This document shows positions 24,364-33,202 of a stretch of 64,000 bases of DNA, piece by piece. The stretch's first letter is position 1, and every line of letters starts with the position of its first letter. The stretch spans positions 124,001 through 188,000 of the forward strand of contig NZ_JAERRK010000016.1 in NCBI RefSeq assembly GCF_016741775.1, in the 5' to 3' direction. The stretch comes from Streptomyces actinomycinicus. Its GTDB lineage: Bacteria > Actinomycetota > Actinomycetes > Streptomycetales > Streptomycetaceae. The position numbers were made by a program, and so were the translations under genes. Under the pieces are notes generated by a model. The model was not told the origin of the DNA, did no database searches, and was given only the letters and a program-made list of their open reading frames with translations.

Positions 24364-25497
24364 ATGGCTACGGAAGACGCGGTGCGCGAGGCACTGGCGA
24401 CGGTGAACGACCCCGAGATCAACCGACCCATCACCGAACTGGGGATGGTCAAATCGGTGGAGATCGGCGCGGACGGAGCGGTCGCGGTCACCGTGTACCT
24501 GACCGTGTCCGGCTGTCCGATGCGCGACACGATCACACAGCGCGTCACCGAGGCGGTCTCCCGGGTCGAGGGCGTCACCCGCGTCGACGTCACCCTCGAC
24601 GTGATGAGCGACGAGCAGCGCAAGGAGCTGGCGGCGGCCCTGCGCGGCGGCCAGGCCGAGCGCGAGGTGCCCTTCGCCAAGCCGGGCAACCTCACCCGGG
24701 TCTACGCGGTCGCCTCCGGCAAGGGCGGCGTCGGCAAGTCCTCGGTGACGGTCAACCTCGCCGCGGCGATGGCGGCCGACGGTCTGAAGGTCGGTGTCGT
24801 GGACGCCGACATCTACGGCCACAGCGTGCCGCGCATGCTCGGCGCCGACGGCCGTCCCACCCAGGTCGAGAACATGATCATGCCGCCTTCCGCGAACGGC
24901 GTGAAGGTCATCTCCATCGGCATGTTCACCCCGGGCAACGCCCCGGTCGTCTGGCGTGGCCCGATGCTGCACCGCGCCCTCCAGCAGTTCCTCGCGGACG
25001 TGTACTGGGGCGACCTCGACGTCCTCCTGCTGGACCTCCCGCCCGGCACCGGTGACATCGCGATCTCCGTGGCCCAGCTGATCCCGAACGCCGAGATCCT
25101 GGTCGTGACCACCCCGCAGCAGGCGGCTGCCGAGGTGGCCGAGCGCGCCGGCTCCATCGCCGTACAGACCCACCAGAAGATCGTCGGCGTGGTCGAGAAC
25201 ATGTCGGGCCTGCCCTGCCCGCACTGCGGCGAGATGGTCGACGTCTTCGGCACGGGCGGCGGCCAGCTGGTCGCCGACGGCCTCACCCGCACCACGGGCA
25301 CGACCGTCCCGGTCCTCGGCAACATCCCCATCGACGTCCGCCTGCGCGAGGGCGGCGACGAGGGCAAGCCGGTCGTCCTGACCGACCCGGACTCCCCCGC
25401 GGGCTCGGCCCTGCGCGCCATCGCCGGCAAACTCGGTGGCCGCCAGCGTGGTCTGTCGGGCCTGTCCCTGGGCATCACCCCGAAGAACAAGTTCTGA
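24364..25497 (+). CDS. mrp: Mrp/NBP35-type iron-sulfur cluster carrier ATPase
   Basis: 377 residues. An N-terminal MIP18/DUF59 domain (EALATVNDPEINRPITELGMVKSV, with SGCPMRDTI) is fused to a deviant Walker A ATPase (SGKGGVGKSS near residue 119), followed by VVDADIYGHSVPRMLG, switch DLPPGTGD and the cluster-binding CxxC in GLPCPHCGEMVDVFG near residue 285. Such proteins bind a [4Fe-4S] cluster between two subunits and pass it to apo-proteins in the cytoplasm. The end of the MgtE-N/DUF1003/Mrp run is conserved in Actinobacteria. Confidence 0.95.
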   Translation: MATEDAVREALATVNDPEINRPITELGMVKSVEIGADGAVAVTVYLTVSGCPMRDTITQRVTEAVSRVEGVTRVDVTLDVMSDEQRKELAAALRGGQAEREVPFAKPGNLTRVYAVASGKGGVGKSSVTVNLAAAMAADGLKVGVVDADIYGHSVPRMLGADGRPTQVENMIMPPSANGVKVISIGMFTPGNAPVVWRGPMLHRALQQFLADVYWGDLDVLLLDLPPGTGDIAISVAQLIPNAEILVVTTPQQAAAEVAERAGSIAVQTHQKIVGVVENMSGLPCPHCGEMVDVFGTGGGQLVADGLTRTTGTTVPVLGNIPIDVRLREGGDEGKPVVLTDPDSPAGSALRAIAGKLGGRQRGLSGLSLGITPKNKF

Positions 25498-25814
25498 CAT
25501 CGCGCGCCCGCGCTCTGCGGCTCCGCCCTCGGTCGCTCCTCTGACCAGCGGCGGAGCCGTCGACGTTTCCCGGCGTCGGTCGACGTCGAGCGCTCCCGCC
25601 CTGCACGGCACGCCGCTCGTCGTGTCGCCCCGCATCGGTCCAACGGCCGTCCGTTAGGCTCGCGTCGCCCACGAACGCCCCGATCCTCAGGGAAGGCAGG
25701 ACGACGGAGATCAACCGAGAGCGCCTCGTCAGAGCGCTGACGTTCTGGCTCCGGCCCGCGTTCGCGCTGCGGGTCATCAACCGGTTCCAGAAGATCGCGG
25801 GTTTCGACCGCTCG
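25498..25814. other. Gap between mrp and the first canonical yihY start
   Basis: 317 nt. It contains a TAGGCT -10 at 25655 and a GGAAGG ribosome-binding site at 25691. An open frame, continuous with the yihY gene, begins around 25701-25704 without any ATG, GTG or TTG. The first 150 nt show no gene. Confidence 0.6.
25655..25660 (+). promoter_or_regulatory. -10 hexamer TAGGCT upstream of the yihY gene
   Basis: TAGGCT preceded by CGTT, placed to start transcription near 25667, about 25 nt before a GGAAGG ribosome-binding site. Confidence 0.45.
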
Positions 25815-26630
25815 ATGGCCCTGGCGTCCAGCGCCTTGACAACCTTGGTCCCGTTGTCCATCCTCCTCGGCACTGTCTTCGCGCACTACGACGCCGCAGA
25901 GCGGATCATCAAACGCTACGACCTCACCGGAGCAGGCGCCACGGCGGTCCGCTCGCTGTTCTCCTCCACCGAAGGGACCAGCGCGACCTTCGGCATCGTC
26001 GGCGTCGTGTTCCTGATGATTTCGGTGCTGAGCTTCACGCGCGCCGCGCAACGGCTCTTCGAACAGGCCTGGGAACTCAAACCGCTCAGTGTGCGCAACA
26101 CGCGCAACGGCTCGTGGTGGATCCTCGCCTTCGGTGGCTACGCCGTGGTCATCGCACTGCTCTCCGCGCTCCCGGGCGGGTACGCGCTGGACCTGGTGGC
26201 CCTGGTGAGCAAAGCGGTGGTGACCGCGGCGTTCCTCGTCCTCAGCGGCTGGATCCTGTCGGCGAAGCGGATCGGATGGCCGGCCCTTCTTCCTTTCGGC
26301 GTCACCGGCGCCGCCCTGACGGCGGCCTATTCAGTGGGCGCGACCCTTTACCTGCCGCATCTGTTCAACTCCTCCGCCACACGCTACGGGGTGGTCGGTG
26401 CGGTCTTCGCAATGATCTCCGCCCTCTTCGCGGTCATGCTCGCCCTGGTTGCATCGGCGGCCCTGGGACGAGAGGTGCGGGACGAACTCAGCCGGATCCG
26501 TGACGGCCGCCGCCCCGGCGACCGTGAGGTCCGCCGGCAGTGGGCCAACGTGGTCGAGCAGACTCGGTCACGGTGGCGCACTGCACGGGAAGAGATCTCC
26601 CATCATCAGATCAAGGGGTCGGACCGGTGA
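25815..26630 (+). CDS. YihY/BrkB family membrane protein
   Basis: 271 residues from the first canonical start, ATG 25815. Five or six transmembrane helices typical of the family are visible, for example TTLVPLSILLGTVFAHY, FGIVGVVFLMISVLSFT and AVFAMISALFAVMLALVASAAL, with the conserved AAQRLFEQAW motif. Family members are inner-membrane proteins of unknown transport function; BrkB gave its name from Bordetella serum resistance. The coding frame clearly extends upstream: codons from about 25704 read TEINRERLVRALTFWLRPAF and VINRFQKIAGFDRS, the normal N-terminus of this family. The real start is probably an ACG at 25701 or 25704, with GGAAGG about 7 nt upstream. Confidence 0.88.
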   Translation: MALASSALTTLVPLSILLGTVFAHYDAAERIIKRYDLTGAGATAVRSLFSSTEGTSATFGIVGVVFLMISVLSFTRAAQRLFEQAWELKPLSVRNTRNGSWWILAFGGYAVVIALLSALPGGYALDLVALVSKAVVTAAFLVLSGWILSAKRIGWPALLPFGVTGAALTAAYSVGATLYLPHLFNSSATRYGVVGAVFAMISALFAVMLALVASAALGREVRDELSRIRDGRRPGDREVRRQWANVVEQTRSRWRTAREEISHHQIKGSDR

Positions 26631-26640
26631 CCCCCCGCCC

Positions 26641-27306
26641 TCACGCGTAGGCGGAGACGTCCTTCACCACGGCGAACCCGAGCCCGTACGCGCTCATGCC
26701 CCGCCCGTACGCCCCCAGGTGGACCCCCGCCTCGGTCGTGCCGGCCAGGACCCAGCCGAACTCCGACTCCCGGTAGTGGAACGACGCCGACACCCCGTCC
26801 ACCGGAAGAGAGAGCCGGGACCACTCCGGCCCCTCCAGATCGTCGGCCAGGGCCCACGCCGTCTCCGTCTGCTGCTCCAGCCAGTCGTCCCGGAGACTGT
26901 GATCCATCTGCCCGGGCCAGGTGAACGACAGCAGCCCCACCCCGGCGAGCCACGCGGCGGAGGAGACCGAGGTGGCCTCCAGCAGCCCCGTACCGTCGGC
27001 GCTCCTCCGGGACGGCTGCGCGGCGACGGTGACGACGACCGCGAACTTCTCCCGCGGCTCACCGGCGGAGCCCGCTTCTCCCCGTACGGAGGGCTCGTCC
27101 CCGTGCCCGATCGAACCGTGCTCTACGGCGCCGTCGGCCGCCGTGCCGACCTGCATCAGCCAGCGCGGCCCCGTGAAGGCCTCGTCGAGGCCGTACCACG
27201 GGAAGGGCGCCTGCAGGTAACCGTCGACCGTACGCCGGGCGGAGGGCAGCTGCTGCCCGCCCTCCGCGACCGGCGCCTGCGCGCCCACCCGACTCGTCGT
27301 CTCCAT
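26641..27306 (-). CDS. Conserved hypothetical protein
   Basis: 221 residues from ATG 27306 with GAGGAGG upstream. No family is recognised. It appears to be a soluble alpha/beta protein, with DGYLQAPFPWYGLDEAFTGPRWL near the N-terminus, a central hydrophobic stretch SAAWLAGVGLLSFTWPG and a C-terminal GYGRGM-like GAYGRGMSAYGLGF segment. The length and composition fit a folded cytoplasmic protein. It stands between the convergent yihY gene (10 nt away) and tatB. Confidence 0.8.
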   Translation of the reverse strand: METTSRVGAQAPVAEGGQQLPSARRTVDGYLQAPFPWYGLDEAFTGPRWLMQVGTAADGAVEHGSIGHGDEPSVRGEAGSAGEPREKFAVVVTVAAQPSRRSADGTGLLEATSVSSAAWLAGVGLLSFTWPGQMDHSLRDDWLEQQTETAWALADDLEGPEWSRLSLPVDGVSASFHYRESEFGWVLAGTTEAGVHLGAYGRGMSAYGLGFAVVKDVSAYA

Positions 27307-27615
27307 CTGCCTGGACGCCTCCTCGTTCTCGTCGGACCGGGGCGGCCCGCCCCCCTTCGGGCGTACTCGTCCGGTCCGCACAACAACTCGGCAGCATATC
27401 CACACCGGTGAGACCCGCAGGGCAGGCGCTGGATGCGTGGGTCGCGCGAACGGCCTGTTCAGGCCGTGCGCGACGGGTGTGCGTTATGAAACGCGTCACG
27501 TGCGCGGCGTGCGCCCGCCTGCGCGTGTCGGCGGGGAGGACCGGGAACGAGCCGGCGGAACGTGGGCCCGCCGGTGGTGGAGGTCCCGCGTGCCGGCACC
27601 CGGGGGGCAGTCCCG
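27307..27615. other. Gap between tatB and a hypothetical gene
   Basis: 309 nt, no gene seen. A short dyad, GCGTT-ATGA-AACGC (about 27482-27495), could be an operator or the core of a terminator of the sigma/HtrA/TatB run. The rest has no streptomycete codon bias in any frame. Confidence 0.55.
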
Positions 27616-28050
27616 CTAGGTGGCGTCCGCGTCGAAGGGCGGCCGCGCGCCGTCGGGCGTCTCGGGCTTCTTCGTCATGTCGATGCGCCCGCCGGAGGAC
27701 GGGGAAGCAGAGGCGGGGGTTCCGTTGTCGCGGCTGTTGACCGCGTCCGTGACCTCTGCCATCTCCTTCTTCAGGTCGAAGCCGTTGCGGATCTCCTTCA
27801 GCCCCAGGTCGTCGTTGTCCAGCTGCTTGCGGAGGAACGTCTTGGGGTTGAGGTCCTCGAACTCGAAGTCCTTGAACTCCGGACCCAGTTCGGTGCGGAT
27901 GTCCTGCTTGGCGCTCTCCGAGAACTCGCGGATCTTCCGGACCGTGCGCATCACGTCCTGGATCACCTTCGGGAGCTTGTCCGGACCGAAGACGAGCACG
28001 GCGAGCACGACGATCGTCACCAGCTCCAGTGGTCCTATGTCATTGAACAC
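27616..28050 (-). CDS. tatB: Sec-independent translocase subunit TatB
   Basis: 144 residues from GTG 28050 (VFNDIGPLELVTIVVLAVLVFGPDKLPK), with AAGGAG 6 nt upstream. The single N-terminal transmembrane helix, the FGPDKLP hinge and a long amphipathic region rich in charged residues (VRKIREFSESAKQDIRTELGPEFKDFEFEDLNPKTFL) are the TatB signature. It forms the substrate-binding complex of the twin-arginine pathway with TatC, encoded elsewhere. The tatB position right after sigma, anti-sigma and HtrA genes is the same as in mycobacteria. Confidence 0.95.
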   Translation of the reverse strand: MFNDIGPLELVTIVVLAVLVFGPDKLPKVIQDVMRTVRKIREFSESAKQDIRTELGPEFKDFEFEDLNPKTFLRKQLDNDDLGLKEIRNGFDLKKEMAEVTDAVNSRDNGTPASASPSSGGRIDMTKKPETPDGARPPFDADAT

Positions 28051-28134
28051 CTGACGCTCCTTGCGATGTCCTCGGTCGCTCAACGGTACCCGGCGTTCCC
28101 GTCCGACCGGTACCGTCCCATGGTGAGACTTCTG

Positions 28135-30231
28135 TCAGTTCTGCTCCGAGGCGCCCAGCACGAGTGAGATCTCCCGCTCGGTCCCCCCGCGCTCGACCGT
28201 GAGGCGGAGCCGGTCGCCGGGACGGTGGGCGCGGATCTTGACGATCAGCTCCTCGCCGGAGTGGACGCGCTCGCCGTCGACCTCGGTGATGACGTCCCCC
28301 TCGGCCATGCCGGCCCGGTCCGCGGGGCCGTCCTCGGCGAGCACGGGGTGCCCGTCCCGGCCCTTGGTGTCGATACGGGCACCGTCGCCGGTGTAGCCCA
28401 TGTCGAGCCGGACGCCGATCACGGGGTGGCTCGCCCGGCCCTTGTCGATCAGTTCCTCGGCGACCCGCTTGGCCTGGTTGACCGGTATGGCGAAGCCGAG
28501 GCCGATGGAGCCGGCCTGTCCGCTCCCGGAGGCGGAGCCGCTGTCGGCCGAGCGGATGGCGGAGTTGATCCCGATGACCCGGGCCCGGGAGTCGAGCAGG
28601 GGACCGCCGGAGTTGCCCGGGTTGATGGGGGCGTCGGTCTGGAGCGCGTCGACGTACGACATGTCGCTCCCGTCGCTCTTCTCGCCGCCCGCCGTGATGG
28701 GCCGCTCCTTGGCGCTGATGATGCCCGAGGTGACGGTGTTGGCCAGGTCGAAGGGGGCACCGATGGCGACCACGGGGTCGCCGACCCGGACGTCGTCGGA
28801 GTTGCCCAGGGGCAGCGGGGTGAGGCCGTGGACGCCGTGCACCTCGACGACGGCGAGGTCGTAACCGCTGTCCCGGCCGACGACCTTGGCCCGCACCGTG
28901 TCGCCGCTGCTGAACGTCACGGTTATCTCGCCGCTCGACCCGGCGGGCTGGATGACGTGGTTGTTGGTGAGGATGTGCCCCTGGCCGTCGAGGACGAAGC
29001 CGGTGCCGGTGCCCGCCTCGTCGGTTCCCCGTACGTGCAGGGTGACGACGCTGGGCAGGGCGCGGGCCGCGATGCCGGCGACGCTGTCCGGCGCCCGGTC
29101 GGCGGGCACGCCCCCGGCTTGCGGCAGCTGTATCCCGTCGTCGGCGCCCTCGCGTTCGACGTAGGCGCCGACGGCTCCGCCGATGCCCGCGGAGACGAGG
29201 GCGACGACGACGGTCCACGCGAGCAGGAAGCGCATCCCGCGGCGTCTGCGCTGCTCACGCGTCAGCACTCCGGCGCCGGTCTGCTGCAAGGGCCCCCGGG
29301 CCAGCGCCTGCTCCTTGGCGGACCCGGCGGCCCACGGGTCGTAACGCCCCCAGGGGTCGGCGGACGGCGCAGCGGAGTCCCCGGCCGGGCCGCCGGGGGC
29401 GGGAGCGGGAGAGGGCACGGGAACGGGCGCCGGAGCGGGAGCGGGAGCCTGCGCGGTCGCCGCCGCCGGCGCCGGCGGCGTGACCGCCGGGGGCATGGGT
29501 GTTGTGTGCATGGGGGCGGTGGGCATGGACGCCGCGGGCATGGGGGCTGGGGGCATGGGCGCCGCGGGCATGGGGGCTGTGGGCGTGGGGGCTGTGGGCG
29601 TGGGGGCCGGAGGGGCCGCCTGTGCGGGTACGTCCGTGCCGTGTGCCGGGGTGGCCGCCGGGTGCAGGACCGGCGGGGCGGGTGCCCAGGGGCCGGGCTC
29701 GCCGTACGGCGGTGTGCTGTACGGGTCGGGGTCGTGCAGCGGCTTCGGCCGCTCGGCGGGGGCCGCCCAGGAGGCACCCTCCGCCTGCCCAGGCTCCGCC
29801 CGTACGACCTCGGCGTCCCCGGCATCCGTCACTCCGGCGCCCGGCACCTCGGTATCCACCGCTTCGGCGTCCGCCGGCCCCGCATCAGGAACCGGGGCCG
29901 GCCTGGCCAGTTCGAAGTCGCCGTCGGTGCCTTCCGCGGGCGCCGGTGCGGCCACCGGTGCCCTCTGCGCGGGGACGGACGGCGACTGCTCGGTTCCGGT
30001 GAGGTCCGGTGCGGCACTCCCGATGCGACCGGCGCGGCCGGCACTCCCGACACGGTCCGAACTCTCGACGCGGTCGGCGCGCTCGACACGGTCCGCACTC
30101 CCGACGCGGTCGGCACGCTCGACACGCTCCGCACTGTCGACGCGGTCGGCGCCATCCGCGCGGTCGGGCGGTGTCTCCCCCGCCGCTCCCGCCGGTTCGT
30201 CCACCGGCGGGACACGGTTCGCCTCGTTCAT
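28135..30231 (-). CDS. HtrA-like membrane-anchored trypsin-fold protease with PDZ domain
   Basis: 698 residues. About 340 N-terminal cytoplasmic residues are low complexity, with RADRVGSADRVE-type repeats (30-70) and Pro/Ala/Met repeats (MPTAPMPAAP, 200-250). A transmembrane helix follows (FLLAWTVVVALVSAGIGGAV, near 343), then a trypsin-like domain with catalytic His (TNNHVI, near 423), Asp (SGYDLAVVEV, near 460) and Ser (PGNSGGPL, near 540), and a PDZ domain (GPADRAGMAEGDVITEVDG). The active site faces outside. HtrA proteases degrade or fold misfolded envelope proteins and may act in sigma signalling. The gene follows the anti-sigma gene after 131 nt and precedes tatB. Confidence 0.94.
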   Translation of the reverse strand: MNEANRVPPVDEPAGAAGETPPDRADGADRVDSAERVERADRVGSADRVERADRVESSDRVGSAGRAGRIGSAAPDLTGTEQSPSVPAQRAPVAAPAPAEGTDGDFELARPAPVPDAGPADAEAVDTEVPGAGVTDAGDAEVVRAEPGQAEGASWAAPAERPKPLHDPDPYSTPPYGEPGPWAPAPPVLHPAATPAHGTDVPAQAAPPAPTPTAPTPTAPMPAAPMPPAPMPAASMPTAPMHTTPMPPAVTPPAPAAATAQAPAPAPAPVPVPSPAPAPGGPAGDSAAPSADPWGRYDPWAAGSAKEQALARGPLQQTGAGVLTREQRRRRGMRFLLAWTVVVALVSAGIGGAVGAYVEREGADDGIQLPQAGGVPADRAPDSVAGIAARALPSVVTLHVRGTDEAGTGTGFVLDGQGHILTNNHVIQPAGSSGEITVTFSSGDTVRAKVVGRDSGYDLAVVEVHGVHGLTPLPLGNSDDVRVGDPVVAIGAPFDLANTVTSGIISAKERPITAGGEKSDGSDMSYVDALQTDAPINPGNSGGPLLDSRARVIGINSAIRSADSGSASGSGQAGSIGLGFAIPVNQAKRVAEELIDKGRASHPVIGVRLDMGYTGDGARIDTKGRDGHPVLAEDGPADRAGMAEGDVITEVDGERVHSGEELIVKIRAHRPGDRLRLTVERGGTEREISLVLGASEQN

Positions 30232-30362
30232 GCTCTCCCCACGGCCGGCCGCGACAGCGCGCTGCCGCGGCCACGGAACATCGTCTGCGCGCCCGGGTCG
30301 TCGCCGCGGGCACGGCTCTCACGGGATTCAACCAGGTTCGCGAGCCGGGGCGCAGTGGCCGG

Positions 30363-31367
30363 TCAGGGCGACTGGGGCGACTGCTGAGAGGCGGCGGAGG
30401 CGGAGGGAGCGGGAGTGGTGTCGGGGACGGGGGCGGACAGCAGTCCGGAGCCAGTGACTCCGGGCGTGGTGGAGCCGTCGGCGAGCGGCAGGGCCATCGT
30501 CTCGTCCAGCGGACGTATCAGCGGGGACACGGCTGCCGCACCGGCCAGCACCGGCGTGGTGACGCCCCGCACCGCATCGGTCCGGCCCTGTCCGCCGAGC
30601 GGGGCGGGTATCCCGGGCACCAGCGGCGCCGAGAGGGAGGTCGGCGTGTCGGGTGTCTGGCCGAGCAGCGCGCCACCCTGGGCGAGCAGCGGGCCCACCG
30701 GCCGGCGGCGCTGGCCGTCCGGGGTGGCCGAGCCCGCACCGGTGCCCGTCGGGGTGACGTTGCTGCCGGTGCCGGAGCCGCCGCGGGCCTCCGCGGTCAG
30801 GTCGCCGGGGACGGCACCGGTCACGCCGCCGAGGGCGACCGCGGCCAGCGACACCGCACCGGCGGCGGCGAACGCGAAGCGCAGCCCTCGCGATGCGGAA
30901 CGGCCGTCGTCCGGGCGGCCGACGGGATGGATACGGAAGCCGCGGTCCTCGGGAGCGGCACTCTGCGGGCGGGCGGCGGCATAGCCGTGCACACCGGCCG
31001 GTACGTACCCGAACGGGAGGCGCTCGTCGCGCCCGACGCCGAAGGCTCCGGCGCCGGGGTCGCGGCCGAACAGCCCGCTGCCGGGTGAAGGGGTGCCGCC
31101 GTCCGGGTCGCCTCCCCCGGGGAGGCCCTGCAGGCGGGCCAGGAAGCTCGCCGAGGGCGGCGGCGGGGCCGCCTCCGCGAACACGTTCTTCAGGGCGCGC
31201 TGGGCGTCCGCCTCGGCTTTGCACCGGGCGCAGGTGGCCAGGTGCGCGAGGACCCGCTCCCGCGTCTCATGACCCAGCTCCCCGTCCACCAGGGCGGAGA
31301 GCCGGTCTCCCAGGTGCTGCTCCGCGAGGTGCGCCTCCCGGACAGGTTTCGGTCGTGATCCGGTCAC
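30363..31367 (-). CDS. rseA: Zinc-finger anti-sigma factor (RseA-type)
   Basis: 334 residues, GTG start overlapping the sigma stop codon (GTGA), so the two proteins are made in step. The N-terminal ZAS domain contains the zinc motif H-x3-C-x2-C (HLATCARC, H42, C46, C49) within LSALVDGELGHETRERVLAHL. A transmembrane helix lies around residues 160-185 (GLRFAFAAAGAVSLAAVALGGV), followed by a Pro/Ser/Thr/Gly-rich extracytoplasmic tail of about 150 residues. Its job is to hold the ECF sigma factor at the membrane until stress releases it. In mycobacteria RseA is regulated by proteolysis and redox state. Confidence 0.9.
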   Translation of the reverse strand: MTGSRPKPVREAHLAEQHLGDRLSALVDGELGHETRERVLAHLATCARCKAEADAQRALKNVFAEAAPPPPSASFLARLQGLPGGGDPDGGTPSPGSGLFGRDPGAGAFGVGRDERLPFGYVPAGVHGYAAARPQSAAPEDRGFRIHPVGRPDDGRSASRGLRFAFAAAGAVSLAAVALGGVTGAVPGDLTAEARGGSGTGSNVTPTGTGAGSATPDGQRRRPVGPLLAQGGALLGQTPDTPTSLSAPLVPGIPAPLGGQGRTDAVRGVTTPVLAGAAAVSPLIRPLDETMALPLADGSTTPGVTGSGLLSAPVPDTTPAPSASAASQQSPQSP

Positions 31368-32149
31368 GCGGTCGCGCCCCCTCCCCCCAGAGCGGGGACA
31401 CGGGTCAGGAAGGAGCGCCGCTCGGCGGCACGGGCTTCCGGGGAGCGGTGTGCGAGCGCCTTGCGGAGCTGGGACCGGCCGCGGTGGATACGGGAGCGGA
31501 CCGTGCCGAGCTTCACGCCGAGGGTCGCGGCGATCTCCTCGTACGACAGTCCTTCGATGTCGCACAGGACGACGGCGGCGCGGAACTCGGGCGCGAGGGT
31601 GTCCAGCGCCTGCTGTACGTCGGCGTCGAAGTGGGCGTCGTTGAACAGCTGCTGCGGGGTGGGCTCGCGGCTGGCCAGGCGGTCGGCCGCGTCCTCGCCG
31701 AGGGCGTCGAAGCGGATGCGCTGCTTGCGCCGGACCATGTCCAGGAAGAGGTTCGTCGTGATGCGGTGCAGCCAGCCCTCGAAGGTGCCCGGCGAGTACG
31801 TCGACAAGGAGCGGAAGACACGGACGAAGACCTCCTGGGTGAGGTCCTCGGCGTCGTGCTGGTTGCCCGTCAGGCGGTACGCGAGGCGGTAGACGCGGCC
31901 ACTGTGCATGCTGACGATCTCGTCCCACGTGGGCGGAGTCCACGCCTGCCCGTCCGCGTCGGTGGCGAAGGTCGCGGTCTGGGTCTCGCCTGCGGCGGAA
32001 CCGGTGGCGTGGTGGTCAGCTGCGGTGTCGGTCACGGATTTCGGCCTGCCCGCCGACCCGAGGAAGCGCCGCAGCACTCCGCCCCGGTCTCCGGGCGCAG
32101 CCGCACCTCCCCTGTCGGCTCTGGTGGTGTCCAGTGGAGCCCCTACCAT
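31364..32149 (-). CDS. ECF RNA polymerase sigma factor (mycobacterial SigE-like)
   Basis: 261 residues from ATG 32149 with GAGGTGG upstream. Region 2 (YRLAYRLTGNQHDAEDLTQEVFVRVFRS, FEGWLHRITTNLFLDMVRRK) and region 4 (LDTLAPEFRAAVVLCDIEGLSYEEIAATLGVKLGTVRSRIHRG) are both complete. There is no region 3. An N-terminal extension of about 70 residues is disordered. By position and partner genes it corresponds to M. tuberculosis SigE, not to the streptomycete gene called sigE, so I give no symbol. It should direct envelope-stress genes, probably including its own operon. Divergent from an O-methyltransferase gene. Confidence 0.93.
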   Translation of the reverse strand: MVGAPLDTTRADRGGAAAPGDRGGVLRRFLGSAGRPKSVTDTAADHHATGSAAGETQTATFATDADGQAWTPPTWDEIVSMHSGRVYRLAYRLTGNQHDAEDLTQEVFVRVFRSLSTYSPGTFEGWLHRITTNLFLDMVRRKQRIRFDALGEDAADRLASREPTPQQLFNDAHFDADVQQALDTLAPEFRAAVVLCDIEGLSYEEIAATLGVKLGTVRSRIHRGRSQLRKALAHRSPEARAAERRSFLTRVPALGGGGATA

Positions 32150-32376
32150 AGCCACCTCGCCCGTTAGCTCCGGATAAGCGGTTTTACGAGAATTTGATAC
32201 GCGCTGACACGGCTCATGCGGCTGCGTCAGCAGTTGCTCGGCGTCCTGGTCCACCTCTCGCCCCCCGTCGCGTCGCCGGCTACCGCTACATCCCTATAAA
32301 CGCCCGGGCTCATCTGCGGGTTCCCGTCACCAACGGATACAGTCACGCCCAGGCAACCAGGGGACAGGAGAGGGTC

Positions 32377-33009
32377 ATTACCGGCAACCGGCAGACGAGC
32401 TGGGCGTTCGCCGACGCCTTTGTCGCCGAGGACGAAGCGCTGCGCTGGGCCCGCGACCGGGCCCGCGAGGCAGGGCTGCGCTCGGTGTCGCCCGGCACGG
32501 GCGCCGCGCTGCGACTGCTCGCCGCCTCCGTGGACGCGAAGGCGGTCGCGGAGATCGGTACGGGCTGTGGGGTGTCCGGGATCCATCTGCTGCACGGGAT
32601 GCGGCCGGACGGCGTGCTCACCACGGTGGACCTGGAGCCGGAGCACCAGCAGTTCGCCCGGCAGGCCTTCCGGGTCTGCGGCTTCGCCAGCAACCGGGCC
32701 CGCTTCATCCCCGGCCGCGCCCTGGACGTCCTGCCACGTCTCGCGGACGCCGGCTACGACCTCGTCTTCTGCGACGGGGACCGGCTGGAGTACCTGGACT
32801 ACCTCGCTGAATCGTTGCGCCTGCTGCGACCGGGCGGTCTGGTGGTGTTCGAGGGCGTCTTCGCCAACGGCCGCACCGTCGACTCGGGACCGCAGCCGAC
32901 CGAGGTGCTCCGGCTGCGCGAGCTGCTGCGCACGGTGCGCGAGAGCCAGGACCTGGTCCCCTCGCTGCTGCCGGTCGGCGACGGGCTGCTGTGCGCCGTC
33001 AAGCGCTGA
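32377..33009 (+). CDS. SAM-dependent O-methyltransferase
   Basis: About 210 residues. The class I methyltransferase core starts SPGTGAALRLLAASVDAKAVAEIGTGCGVSGIHLLHGM (SAM motif I, with Cys where relatives have Thr), continues with TVDLEPEHQQFARQAFR, then YDLVFCDGDRLEYLDYL and LLRPGGLVVFEGVF, the pattern of metal-dependent O-methyltransferases. The substrate is unknown. The conserved start region TGNRQTSWAFADAFV is preceded by AGGAG 6 nt before an ATT codon (32377). The only canonical in-frame start is a TTG at 32194, inside promoter-like DNA. It is divergent from the sigma gene, as Rv1220c is in M. tuberculosis. Its 3' end starts a 15-bp repeat array. Confidence 0.88.
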   Translation: MTGNRQTSWAFADAFVAEDEALRWARDRAREAGLRSVSPGTGAALRLLAASVDAKAVAEIGTGCGVSGIHLLHGMRPDGVLTTVDLEPEHQQFARQAFRVCGFASNRARFIPGRALDVLPRLADAGYDLVFCDGDRLEYLDYLAESLRLLRPGGLVVFEGVFANGRTVDSGPQPTEVLRLRELLRTVRESQDLVPSLLPVGDGLLCAVKR

Positions 33010-33152
33010 ACCCACGGGTGCCGAACCGACGGGCGCTGACCTACGGGCGCTGAGCCCTGGGGCGCCGAACCCTGGGGCGCTGAGCCCTGGGGCGCCGAAC
33101 CCTGGGGCGCTGAGCCCTGGGGCGCCGAACCCTGGGGCGCCGAACCCGCAGG
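33004..33152. repeat. 15-bp tandem repeat, ten units, spanning the methyltransferase stop
   Basis: Alternating units CGCTGAGCCCTGGGG and CGCCGAACCCTGGGG, one of them 14 nt. The first unit contains the TGA stop codon of the methyltransferase (33007-33009), so the array seems to have expanded from the gene end. The later copies (33048-33137) are identical in pairs. No spacers, so not CRISPR. Confidence 0.92.
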
Positions 33153-33202
33153 CACCGGGGGGCGAGCCCGCGGGCGGGAACCACCGCCCGGGTCCCTGGA
33201 CG

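Noticed and set aside
33004..33152. CRISPR-like array
   Set aside because: Units are directly adjacent 15-mers without spacers; likewise the arrays at 40827 and 44820.
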